Positions 1 through 5,379 of a stretch of DNA of 10,294 bases are shown one piece after another. Under the pieces are notes generated by a model. It saw only the letters and a program-made list of their open reading frames with translations, was not told the origin of the DNA and ran no database searches. Location: NCBI GenBank assembly GCA_015904055.1, contig JABMDE010000004.1:1-10294 (forward strand), read 5' to 3'. Origin of the DNA: Nitrospira sp. GTDB lineage: Bacteria > Nitrospirota > Nitrospiria > Nitrospirales > Nitrospiraceae. The first letter of the stretch is position 1. The number at the start of each line of letters is the position of its first letter. The position numbers were made by a program, and so were the translations under genes.

Positions 1-1
1 T

Positions 2-859
2 TGGCGCCAGAAACGTTTCCGGAAATACACGATCAGTTTACGGGCGCCGCGAGTTGGAATGGGCAAGAAGCATCCCTACCGCGAGTTTCTGGATACGGTA
101 AAAACCAAGCTCGTCAGCATGGGATTCCAGGAAATGCGGGGCTCGCTCGTTGAAACCGAGTTTTGGAATATGGACGCGCTCTTCATGCCGCAGTTCCATC
201 CGGCGCGCGACATTCACGATGTCTATTTTGTCAAAGACCCGACGCATGCCGCGCAGATCGCCGAACCGTTTGCCTCGCGCGTGACCAAGGCGCATGAGAG
301 CGGCGGCGCGACCGGCTCCACCGGATGGCGCTATGCCTTCGACGGTGAGCGGGCGAAACGGTTGGTGTTACGGAGCCAGGGGACGGCGGTGTCGGCCCGA
401 ACCCTTGCGGCGGCGCCGGCGGTGCCGGGAAAATATTTTTCGATCGCGCGATGCTTCCGCTACGATCAGGTCGATGCGACACATGCCACGGACTTTTTCC
501 AGGTCGAAGGAATTGTGCTGGGCGAGGACATCAATTTCAGGACTTTGCTCGGACTGCTGAACCTGTTCGCCCGTGAAGTCGCACAAGCCAAAGAGGTCAA
601 GTTTTTGCCAGCCTATTTCCCGTTCACAGAGCCGTCGGTGGAAATGCATGTGCGCCATCCGCGCCTGGGGTGGATGGAACTCGGCGGCGCCGGGCTCTTC
701 CGTCGGGAAGTCACCTTGCCGTTGGGCGTGACGGTGCCCGTGATTGCCTGGGGGCTCGGGCTCGACCGCATGGCGATGGTCGCACTCGGCATTCACGACA
801 TCCGCGAGCTGTTCACAGATAGCCTTGAATTGATTCGTACGACCCGAGGGATCTTCTAG
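2..859 (+). CDS. pheS: Phenylalanyl-tRNA synthetase alpha subunit, archaeal/eukaryotic type, 5'-truncated by window edge
   Basis: PheS charges tRNA-Phe with phenylalanine in the cytoplasm as part of an alpha2beta2 enzyme. The frame is open to the left edge. The residues before the ATG at 59 (W-x-x-K-R-F-x-x-Y, then S-L-R-A-P) fit the segment that precedes the catalytic core in archaeal PheS, so ATG 59 is internal and the real start lies outside the window. The visible 285 codons hold the class II core. They include the conserved block around FWNMDALF and HPARDIHD, motif 2 (IARCFRYDQVDATHATDFFQ) and motif 3 (GLGLDRMAM) near the C terminus. No frameshift or stop is seen. The sequence resembles archaeal rather than the usual bacterial PheS. 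pheT follows after 8 nt, so the two genes form an operon. Confidence 0.93.
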   Translation, partial: WRQKRFRKYTISLRAPRVGMGKKHPYREFLDTVKTKLVSMGFQEMRGSLVETEFWNMDALFMPQFHPARDIHDVYFVKDPTHAAQIAEPFASRVTKAHESGGATGSTGWRYAFDGERAKRLVLRSQGTAVSARTLAAAPAVPGKYFSIARCFRYDQVDATHATDFFQVEGIVLGEDINFRTLLGLLNLFAREVAQAKEVKFLPAYFPFTEPSVEMHVRHPRLGWMELGGAGLFRREVTLPLGVTVPVIAWGLGLDRMAMVALGIHDIRELFTDSLELIRTTRGIF

Positions 860-1890
860 CGAACACCATGCCTACGATCTCTATCTTCAAAGACGATTTT
901 GAATCGCTGCTCGGCAGCCAGCGGACAAGCGCCGTGTCGATCGACCAGATCGAAGAGTGGCTTATGCTGGTGAAGGGTGAGTTGAAAGGCCACAACGCAG
1001 AAACCGGAGAGCTCCGCGTCGAGTTGCAAGACAGCAATCGGCCCGACCTCTGGTGTTGCGAAGGCATTGCGCGGCAAATCCGCATCAAGCAACAGGGCAA
1101 GCTGCGTCCCTATCCGTTCCTGGGCACGCGATCGAAGCCGACCCAGCGCGTGATCGTCGGCGCCGGCATGGAACGGGTTCGTCCCTACGTGGCCGCCTGC
1201 ACCGCCAAGGGCTACCGGGTTACGAAGGAAGGATTGGCCCAGCTCATTCAAACGCAGGAGAAGCTGGCTGATATTTTCGGCCACAAGCGCAAAACGGTCT
1301 CGATCGGGATCTATCAGCTGCAGAAGATCGCGTTTCCTGTCACCTATGAATTGGTGAAGCCGGATGACGCGCGGTTCACGCCGTTGGGTATGGAAACGGT
1401 GATGACCCTGTCTGAAATCCTGATGGTCCATCCGAAAGGGTTGGAACACGGGCGTATCCTGGCCGGACACAGCCGCCTGCCGATTCTGCGCGACGCGAAG
1501 CGCCAACCCTTGTCCTTTCCGCCGATCATCAACAGTCGGGAGATCGGGGAAGTGCGGGTGGGGGATGATGAACTATTCGTGGAAGTGACGGGAACTGATC
1601 TGGCGATGGTGGTGTTGACGCTGAATATCTTTGCCGTCAATCTCGCCGATCGCGGAGCCGTGATCGAGCCGGTCGCCGTACAGTACCCGCACAAGACGCC
1701 GCTGGGCCGGCGCGTGGTGACGCCGCAGGATCTTGGGAAGTCACGGTCGATCCGCATCGAAACGATCGAGCGCGCGCTGGGTCAGGCACTCGGCGGAAAG
1801 ACGGTGACTCAGGCTCTTAAAACCTATGGCTACGACGTATCAGCCGGCAAAAGCTCGGTGAAGGCGAAATTACCTCCCTATCGGCAGGAT

Positions 1891-1974
1891 CTCATGCACG
1901 AGATGGATGTGGTCGAGGATGTGGCGATGAGCTGCGGCTATGGATCATTCGCGCCTGAAATGCCTGCGCAGTTT
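1891..1974. repeat. Left (full) copy of the pheT target sequence duplicated around the insertion
   Basis: This 84-bp stretch of intact pheT is the source of the shortened copy at 2855-2901. Its first 20 bp (1891-1910) and last 27 bp (1948-1974) are repeated exactly at the right end of the insertion. The middle 37 bp (1911-1947) are missing there. ATGGAT occurs on both sides of the missing part (1903-1908 and 1940-1945), which suggests a microhomology-associated deletion. Confidence 0.9.
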
Positions 1975-2023
1975 TCACAGCCGGAATCAGCCTCAAATAT
2001 TCCTGGATGTCTGCTAGGGCCAT
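1892..2023 (-). pseudogene. Truncated partner gene of the toxin-like nuclease (DUF2283-like N-terminus)
   Basis: The ATG at 2021-2023 overlaps the end of the upstream toxin-like gene by 10 nt (its TAG is at 2014-2016) and has a good Shine-Dalgarno (AAGGAGG, 5 nt before the ATG) inside that gene. This is the arrangement of a coupled two-gene operon. The first 16 residues, MALADIQEYLRLIPAV, recall the start of small DUF2283-type proteins that often sit next to this nuclease family; this is from memory and not checked. At base 1975 the frame crosses the junction into antisense pheT, and 27 junk residues follow to a stop at 1892-1894. The functional part of the protein is lost. Confidence 0.5.
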
Positions 2024-2316
2024 ACCTGCCTCCTTTTCTCAAGCGACCGAACGCGACGGGTGAGAAACGCCGTAATGATAAAACCGTCGTCGGTCTGTTC
2101 TCGGTACACGACCACGAAATGTTTACCCAATTCTACTTGACGAACCGCAATCAGCTCGCCATTGCCGCCAAGCAGGATGCGGTCAGGATTCGACAGGGTC
2201 TCAACCACATCCGAACGCAATCCAGCAAGTTCACAATGCTCTTCGGTGATATGTGTCCATCGTTCATCCGTGAGTCGAATGTCAATTCCGCCCTTTGAGA
2301 CGATGCGATCAATCAT
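2014..2316 (-). CDS. Small BECR-fold nuclease / toxin-like protein (PBECR or DUF4258-like)
   Basis: The 100-residue protein has the look of the barnase-EndoU-ColicinE5/D-RelE-like families found in toxin-antitoxin and phage contexts. It has D-E-R-W-x-H-I-T-E-E-H near residues 17-27, a middle stretch S-N-P-D-R-I-L, then V-V-V-Y-R-E and G-F-I-I-T-A-F-L-T-R at about residues 68-86. The conserved His, Arg and Thr residues in these motifs would be the candidate catalytic ones. The frame is intact from ATG 2314-2316, with a weak AAGGG 5 nt upstream. Its downstream partner gene overlaps it but is cut after 16 codons, so the gene is orphaned. It lies inside the pheT insertion, antisense to pheT. Assignment to a named family is by eye; a non-toxic host-interaction role is possible. 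Confidence 0.6.
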   Translation of the reverse strand: MIDRIVSKGGIDIRLTDERWTHITEEHCELAGLRSDVVETLSNPDRILLGGNGELIAVRQVELGKHFVVVYREQTDDGFIITAFLTRRVRSLEKRRQVWP

Positions 2317-2337
2317 AGCACCCTTAGGAGAACTTTA

Positions 2338-2366
2338 GCGCCTGCCGCATCGGGCGGAGCAGGCGC
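2338..2366. repeat. Hairpin upstream of the toxin-like gene
   Basis: GCGCCTGC at 2338-2345 pairs perfectly with GCAGGCGC at 2359-2366 across a 13-nt loop. It lies 21 bp upstream of the start codon of the minus-strand toxin-like gene and has no U-run, so it is more likely an operator-like or REP-like palindrome, or an mRNA leader structure, than a terminator. Confidence 0.45.
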
Positions 2367-2492
2367 CTTCAGGAAATTCTCGGGAGATCGATACCTTATA
2401 CCCGCCCCACTCCTCATAATCCAGCCTTGAGGCCGACAGTCGCGGCCAAACACAATTCTGTATAACATGAGTAGGTCATTTGCCCAGAGCCG

Positions 2493-2789
2493 TCAGGAGT
2501 GGTAACAGCGGCCGATGGGCCGGAGACTCGCATTGAGGCCCATGAGTGCAGCCGTTCGCGTCATCCACCCTTTCGATCAGAATGGCGCACCCCGATTGAT
2601 GCTCGGTCTGATCCGGTGCATCTCTGCCTCCTTCACTGGCCGATTTATCTATAGAAGCCACGGTTCTGGTCTCGCCACGAGTCCGGAATCTATTCGAGGC
2701 CTCCGCATGAAAAACCTCAGCACGACCGTTGCCACGTTTGATGACGTGGTAACAGTTGTCCCTGACTGAGGCTCGCGTCTGCGAGGCAT
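2493..2789 (-). pseudogene. Decayed, internally deleted REP-associated tyrosine transposase (RAYT, IS200/IS605-like)
   Basis: RAYTs are single-strand HUH/Y1 transposases linked to REP palindromes. The N-terminal signature is clear: ATG-CCT-CGC at 2787-2789 and then, after an apparent 1-nt loss, TRASVRDNCYHVIKRGNGRA and EVFH. The middle of the protein, where the catalytic His-x-His (typically PNHFH) and Tyr should be, is absent. In another frame a typical RAYT C-terminal region follows: ARPEPWLL, then INRPVKEAE, SINRGAPF, KGWMTRTAALMGLNASLRP, with two stop codons in between. The remnant is about 300 bp against about 600-700 bp for a full gene. Bases 2830-2839 just upstream carry GGGACATTCT on the minus strand, also seen at 4800-4809. 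The gene cannot be active; it dates the inserted fragment as an old accessory region. Confidence 0.7.
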
Positions 2790-2805
2790 ATTCATCCCCT
2801 CGCGA

Positions 2806-3507
2806 GTGAGTCAGGCTGCCAAGAAATGCAGAATGTCCCTGTTTCCTCCTCACTCTCATGCACGAGATGGATGTTTCGCGCCTGAAATGCCTGCGCAGTT
2901 TACGGTGGGCGGGCTGTCGCGCATCGAACAGACTTCGGATCGGGCGCGTGAGTTGATGGTCGGGCTGGGATTTCAGGAAATCATCTCCAACATCCTCGGT
3001 TCGCCGGAGAGTTACTCCACCACCATGCGGCTCGATGGAACGGCCTGGGGGAAGATGGTCGAAGTCGACAACGCAATGGCATTGACGTTCTCCGCACTTC
3101 GGCAATGGATGTTGCCGTCGTTGCTTCGCGTCGAAGCCGCCTCAAACAGAGCCTTCTATCCCCATCGTCTCTTCGAGGCGGGTGACGTGGCCATTCCGGA
3201 CTCTGCCCATGAGTTGGGATCACGCACGGATACGGTCCTCGGCGCCGTCCTCGCCCATGCGACCGCGCATTTCTCCGAGATCCATTCTTGCCTCGATGTG
3301 CTGTTTTACCATCTCGGGCAAGAGTACAGCCTGGAGCCGGTGCAACATCCTTCATTCTTGGAAGGTCGGGCGGGACACATTATCGTGGCCGGCAAACCCG
3401 TCGGCGTGATCGGCGAAGTCCATCCCGAAGTTCTGGAGCGCTGGCAAATCGCCGTCCCCGTCGTCTCATTCGACGTGAACCTGTCTCAGCTGACCGATCG
3501 AGCGTAA
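2806..3507 (+). pseudogene. pheT: Phenylalanyl-tRNA synthetase beta subunit, archaeal type, C-terminal part
   Basis: From 2902 to the TAA at 3505-3507 this is the C-terminal 201 residues of archaeal-type PheT: the catalytic-like B6/7 domain with LSRIEQTSDRARELMVGLGF near the start, then VEVDNAMALTFSALRQWMLP and, towards the end, GVIGEVHPEVLERWQI. It carries no stop or frameshift. The frame is open upstream to a GTG at 2806, but codons before 2875 come from the insertion. An in-frame ATG at 2887, inside the duplicated target, could start a separate polypeptide of about 206 residues; no convincing Shine-Dalgarno precedes it. Together with 868-1974 it makes a normal 570-residue PheT. It is either a dead fragment or the second half of a split subunit. 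Confidence 0.85.
2855..2901. repeat. Right (shortened) copy of pheT target sequence
   Basis: Bases 2855-2874 equal 1891-1910 and bases 2875-2901 equal 1948-1974, both exact. The 37 bp between them in pheT are missing. The sequence then continues into the rest of pheT at 2902. The duplicated piece is why pheT codons for FAPEMPAQF appear on both sides of the insertion. Confidence 0.9.
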
Positions 3508-3524
3508 GCGAGTCTCCGATCGGT
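3493..3524 (+). terminator. Possible terminator hairpin at the pheT 3' end
   Basis: ACCGATCG at 3493-3500 pairs with CGATCGGT at 3517-3524 around the pheT stop codon. It is followed by a mixed pyrimidine stretch (TCTCTC), not a true U-tract, so termination is only a guess. Confidence 0.3.
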
Positions 3525-3615
3525 TCTCTCGTATCCAATGGCTGCCGTTTGAACCCGATCAGACCCTCGTAGCTCTGGGTGATCTCTGGTAATGCCAGAA
3601 TCCAATAGTCCTGCC

Positions 3616-3643
3616 TGTGCAATGGCCGACCGGTTATTGCACA
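3616..3643. repeat. Strong imperfect palindrome / stem-loop
   Basis: TGTGCAATGGCC at 3616-3627 can pair with GGTTATTGCACA at 3632-3643 over a 4-nt loop (GACC), giving a 12-bp stem with two G-T wobble pairs. No U-tract follows on the + strand. It may be a REP-type element of the RAYT family seen elsewhere in the window, or an RNA structure downstream of pheT. Confidence 0.5.
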
Positions 3644-3754
3644 CCGTCAAGTAAGCAAATCAGCAAATCGCAGGTCAATTGAGTCTGCCAGAGGCAGCGA
3701 ATCTGCAATCCACACTATTCCGGTATATCTCTGGAAGCATCTGAGTCTTTGCTA

Positions 3755-3783
3755 TTGCCAATTCAACTGAACAGGCGTAATCC
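3755..3783 (+). promoter_or_regulatory. Weak sigma70-like promoter candidate for the membrane-protein gene
   Basis: TTGCCA (3755-3760), a 17-bp spacer and TAATCC (3778-3783) lie about 45 bp before the TTG start at 3828. The -35 is good and the -10 poor. Confidence 0.25.
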
Positions 3784-3827
3784 TTCGATTAATATCATCC
3801 AAGACCTCTAGGCATATGAGGTGATCA

Positions 3828-4730
3828 TTGCTCTGGATCATCATGCTAGCTCTACCCATCATTGTCCTGGGGCTCCTAGTGTTTCTTCTCATAGACTCAC
3901 TCCCTCCCGTTAATTGGTCCGAACTGAAAGCCGGCGATGTAATCAACCTTATTGCTCTGGTCATTGGTTCCTTGGGTGCATTCGTCGCCATTGGCTCACT
4001 TTTTGTTGCTGTCACACAACTTGAACAAGCCACCAAGGATAGTGAAGAACAACGAAAATCTCTTGATGCCAGCAGAAATCAGCTACAGGCAGTCATTGAT
4101 GTTGCAACTGCACAACAGGAGATACTCAAAAGAAACCTTGCAATATCTCAGGCCCAACAAGAACTCTTGAGTAAGAGCTTAGAAACCTCCAAGGTCCAAC
4201 AGAAAATACAGGCCCAAAGCCTTGACACATCAAAAGCGCAACTTGGCCTACTTGAAGAGCAACGGAAACGAGAAGAAGAACGGCAGGCTAGAAAACCCGT
4301 CGCGGAGATTGCCCTCAAGACATCTGGGGGGCCTCGCCCCATAACTGTCTTTGAAAAAGAGCCACCGATCGAATTTCCCCTGGAAAAGAACAAGAATTGG
4401 GGGAGGGTGATTGTTCTCGTTAGCAATACAGGGAACGTAGAGATCAGTAGGCCAATTGTTCGGGTTGTCGCAACACCCAATAAAGTCTTTGTAGACGATG
4501 CTGACTTTCGAATAGGAGAGCGAGCAGACCACAATGCATATCAATTCAGCGGACCCGACGTTGTCGATATTGCTCCCTCAGAGGTCGCAGTTACGCCATT
4601 CAAGTTCTCAGTGGACATCACAGTTCCTGACTCAATCAATGCTTTCGATCTAACCTTTTCAATTCAAGGCAATAACCTGAAGCGAATAAGCCACACCTTG
4701 CACATCAAAGTAATACGACCATCTTCCTGA
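3828..4730 (+). CDS. Unknown two-helix membrane protein with a 14-residue coiled-coil repeat and a beta-rich C-terminal domain
   Basis: I do not recognise a named family. The 300-residue protein has two hydrophobic helices (about residues 3-22 and 37-62) joined by a short polar loop. A long charged helix follows (65-155) with four consecutive 14-residue units: AQQEILKRNLAISQ (95-108), AQQELLSKSLETSK (109-122), VQQKIQAQSLDTSK (123-136) and a weaker AQLGLLEEQRKREE (137-150). Fourteen residues equal two heptads, so a coiled coil is expected. Residues 160-300 look beta-rich, with VIVLVSNTGNVEISRPIV recalling Ig-like/CARDB-type sandwiches. The start is TTG at 3828: GAGGTGA at 3818-3824 is well placed for it and too far from the next ATG (3843). 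The gene is visibly AT-richer than the housekeeping genes around it, suggesting transfer. It stands alone. Confidence 0.8.
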   Translation: MLWIIMLALPIIVLGLLVFLLIDSLPPVNWSELKAGDVINLIALVIGSLGAFVAIGSLFVAVTQLEQATKDSEEQRKSLDASRNQLQAVIDVATAQQEILKRNLAISQAQQELLSKSLETSKVQQKIQAQSLDTSKAQLGLLEEQRKREEERQARKPVAEIALKTSGGPRPITVFEKEPPIEFPLEKNKNWGRVIVLVSNTGNVEISRPIVRVVATPNKVFVDDADFRIGERADHNAYQFSGPDVVDIAPSEVAVTPFKFSVDITVPDSINAFDLTFSIQGNNLKRISHTLHIKVIRPSS

Positions 4731-4793
4731 GGGATCTGTAAGAATGTGGTTAAACCGTGGCAGAACGATCGTGTCCGACCAAGTTTTGGCAAA

Positions 4794-4809
4794 AGAATGG
4801 GGACATTCT
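4794..4809. repeat. REP-like palindrome with the GGGGACATTCT motif
   Basis: AGAATG-GGGA-CATTCT forms a perfect 6-bp stem with a 4-nt loop. GGGACATTCT also occurs just upstream of the RAYT remnant (minus strand, 2830-2839). Motifs of the GGGGACATTCT kind are common next to RAYT genes in environmental bacteria (recalled, not searched). This is probably a relic of that element family, close to the 3' end of rplT. Confidence 0.45.
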
Positions 4810-4940
4810 ATGTTCTACCAGAAAGAAAGAGACGAGCGGGACGGTAGTCTGTAGTGTCTGGCAGGTCTTTGTGAACGGCAGTTCGATAGAGCAGGGGAGA
4901 CTGCTTAGATCCTGACCTATAAAGAAAGAACTATTGCGAC

Positions 4941-5357
4941 TTAGGCCGTAGCCGGAGTCATGTGCTGCTTGGCGAGGCCGCAGAGTTTTTCAAATCCTAC
5001 GGCGTCCTTGATCGCCATGTCTGAGAGGACTTTGCGATCCAGCAACACATTCGCTTTCTTGAGGGCATTGATGAACCGGCTATAGGTCAGCCCGTGGTTC
5101 CGCACCGCAGCACTGATGCGCGCGGTCCACAGCCGGCGGAAATCGCCTTTTCTGTCCTTGCGTCCGACGTAGGCGTAGACTAGCCCCTTATCGACGCTCT
5201 CCGTGGCCGAACGGAACAGCCGGCTTTTCCCGCCGTACTGCCCTTTGGCCAGCTTCAGCCGTTTATTTCTCCGATGTCTTGTTTTCGCTCCCTCTGGGCC
5301 GATCACCCGCACTTCCCGGACCCGGATTTCACGATTCACGCGCAGTTTGGGGACGAT
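4941..5357 (-). CDS. rplT: Ribosomal protein L20 fused to the N-terminus of translation initiation factor IF-3 (deletion fusion)
   Basis: L20 is an early 50S assembly protein that binds 23S rRNA. From residue 24 to 138 this is L20 from just inside its N-terminus to its end: AKTRHRRNKRLKLAKGQYGG, SRLFRSATESVDKGLVYAY, DFRRLWTARISAAVRNHGL, LLDRKVLSDMAI. Residues 1-23 are instead the start of IF-3 (VPKLRVNREIRVREVRVIGP, then EG). Most of infC, all of rpmI (L35) and about the first eight rplT codons are missing, with the seam at about 5286-5294. The start is ATC at 5355-5357, behind AGGAGG at a 6-nt spacing; infC is known for AUU/AUC-type start codons. The reading frame continues upstream inside thrS, but that part is antiparalog noise. 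thrS ends 22 nt earlier, in the same operon. If real, L20 would be made from infC's start signals with a foreign N-terminus. No full infC or rpmI is present here. Confidence 0.88.
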   Translation of the reverse strand: MVPKLRVNREIRVREVRVIGPEGAKTRHRRNKRLKLAKGQYGGKSRLFRSATESVDKGLVYAYVGRKDRKGDFRRLWTARISAAVRNHGLTYSRFINALKKANVLLDRKVLSDMAIKDAVGFEKLCGLAKQHMTPATA

Positions 5358-5370
5358 AAGCCACCTCCTC
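5355..5370 (-). promoter_or_regulatory. Strong Shine-Dalgarno with ATC initiation codon (infC-type start)
   Basis: On the minus strand GAGGAGGTG (5370-5362) is followed by GCTT and then ATC (5357-5355). No ATG, GTG or TTG lies in frame within reach, and the next residues are the canonical IF-3 start. Rare AUU/AUC/AUA codons at infC are used by IF-3 for autocontrol in known bacteria; here the signal now drives the L20 fusion. Confidence 0.75.
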
Positions 5371-5379
5371 GTATGAGTG

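Larger units (their letters stand above)
868..2298 (+). pseudogene. pheT: Phenylalanyl-tRNA synthetase beta subunit, archaeal type, N-terminal part, interrupted by an insertion
   Basis: Codons 1-369 (868-1974) are genuine archaeal-type PheT: an N-terminal segment starting MPTISIFKDDFESLLG, the B3/B4 region, and the B5 domain ending near LPPYRQDLMHEMDVVEDVA and CGYGSFAPEMPAQF. After 1974 the frame runs into the insertion and picks up about 107 unrelated residues before a TGA at 2296-2298. Joining base 1974 directly to 2902 restores one uninterrupted frame of 570 residues, normal for archaeal PheT, so the 927-bp block is an insertion. The break falls between B5 and the catalytic-like B6/7 domain. 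This product alone would lack the alpha-subunit interface. The ATG at 868 is 8 nt after the pheS stop; only a distant GAGGG could act as Shine-Dalgarno, so translational coupling to pheS is likely. If no second pheT exists, the cell would need the two halves to assemble in trans. Confidence 0.88.
1975..2901. mobile_element. 927-bp insertion interrupting pheT (toxin-like gene, truncated partner, RAYT remnant)
   Basis: Removing this block rejoins pheT in frame, which defines its limits. The right end (2855-2901) is a partial second copy of pheT target sequence, so about 880 bp are truly foreign. The foreign part carries minus-strand genes: a RAYT remnant, a BECR-type nuclease gene and the first 16 codons of a partner gene cut off exactly at the left junction. 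No terminal inverted repeats and no complete transposase are visible, and the flanking duplication is far longer than usual for a transposon. It looks like a fragment of another accessory locus joined in by recombination or repair, or by misassembly, rather than a clean transposition product. Confidence 0.75.
3508..3827. other. Gene-poor spacer between pheT and the membrane-protein gene
   Basis: No convincing gene is seen in these 320 bases. A minus-strand reading frame running from 3622 into pheT begins MHRQDYWILALPEITQSYEG and could be the start of a cut gene, but I do not recognise it. The spacer holds a strong hairpin (3616-3643), a short tandem repeat of AGCAAATC (3654-3669) and a weak promoter candidate for the gene at 3828. 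Confidence 0.5.

Noticed and set aside
59..859. ATG at 59 as the pheS start
   Set aside because: The frame is open to the left edge and the residues before the ATG match conserved archaeal PheS sequence, so the gene starts outside the window.
1975..2901. In-frame intein or self-splicing intron in pheT (length is a multiple of 3)
   Set aside because: The insert has an in-frame stop at 2296-2298, no intein splice motifs, no intron-encoded protein or maturase, and its genes are on the opposite strand. The exact multiple of 3 is probably chance.
2476..3105. 209-residue minus-strand reading frame across the insertion and pheT
   Set aside because: Its first half is antisense to pheT. Only the RAYT-like stretch within it is meaningful, and that is part of a frameshifted remnant.
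3380..3622. Minus-strand frame starting MHRQDYWILALPEI
   Set aside because: Half of it is antisense to pheT and the rest matches nothing I recognise. It is mentioned only in the spacer entry.
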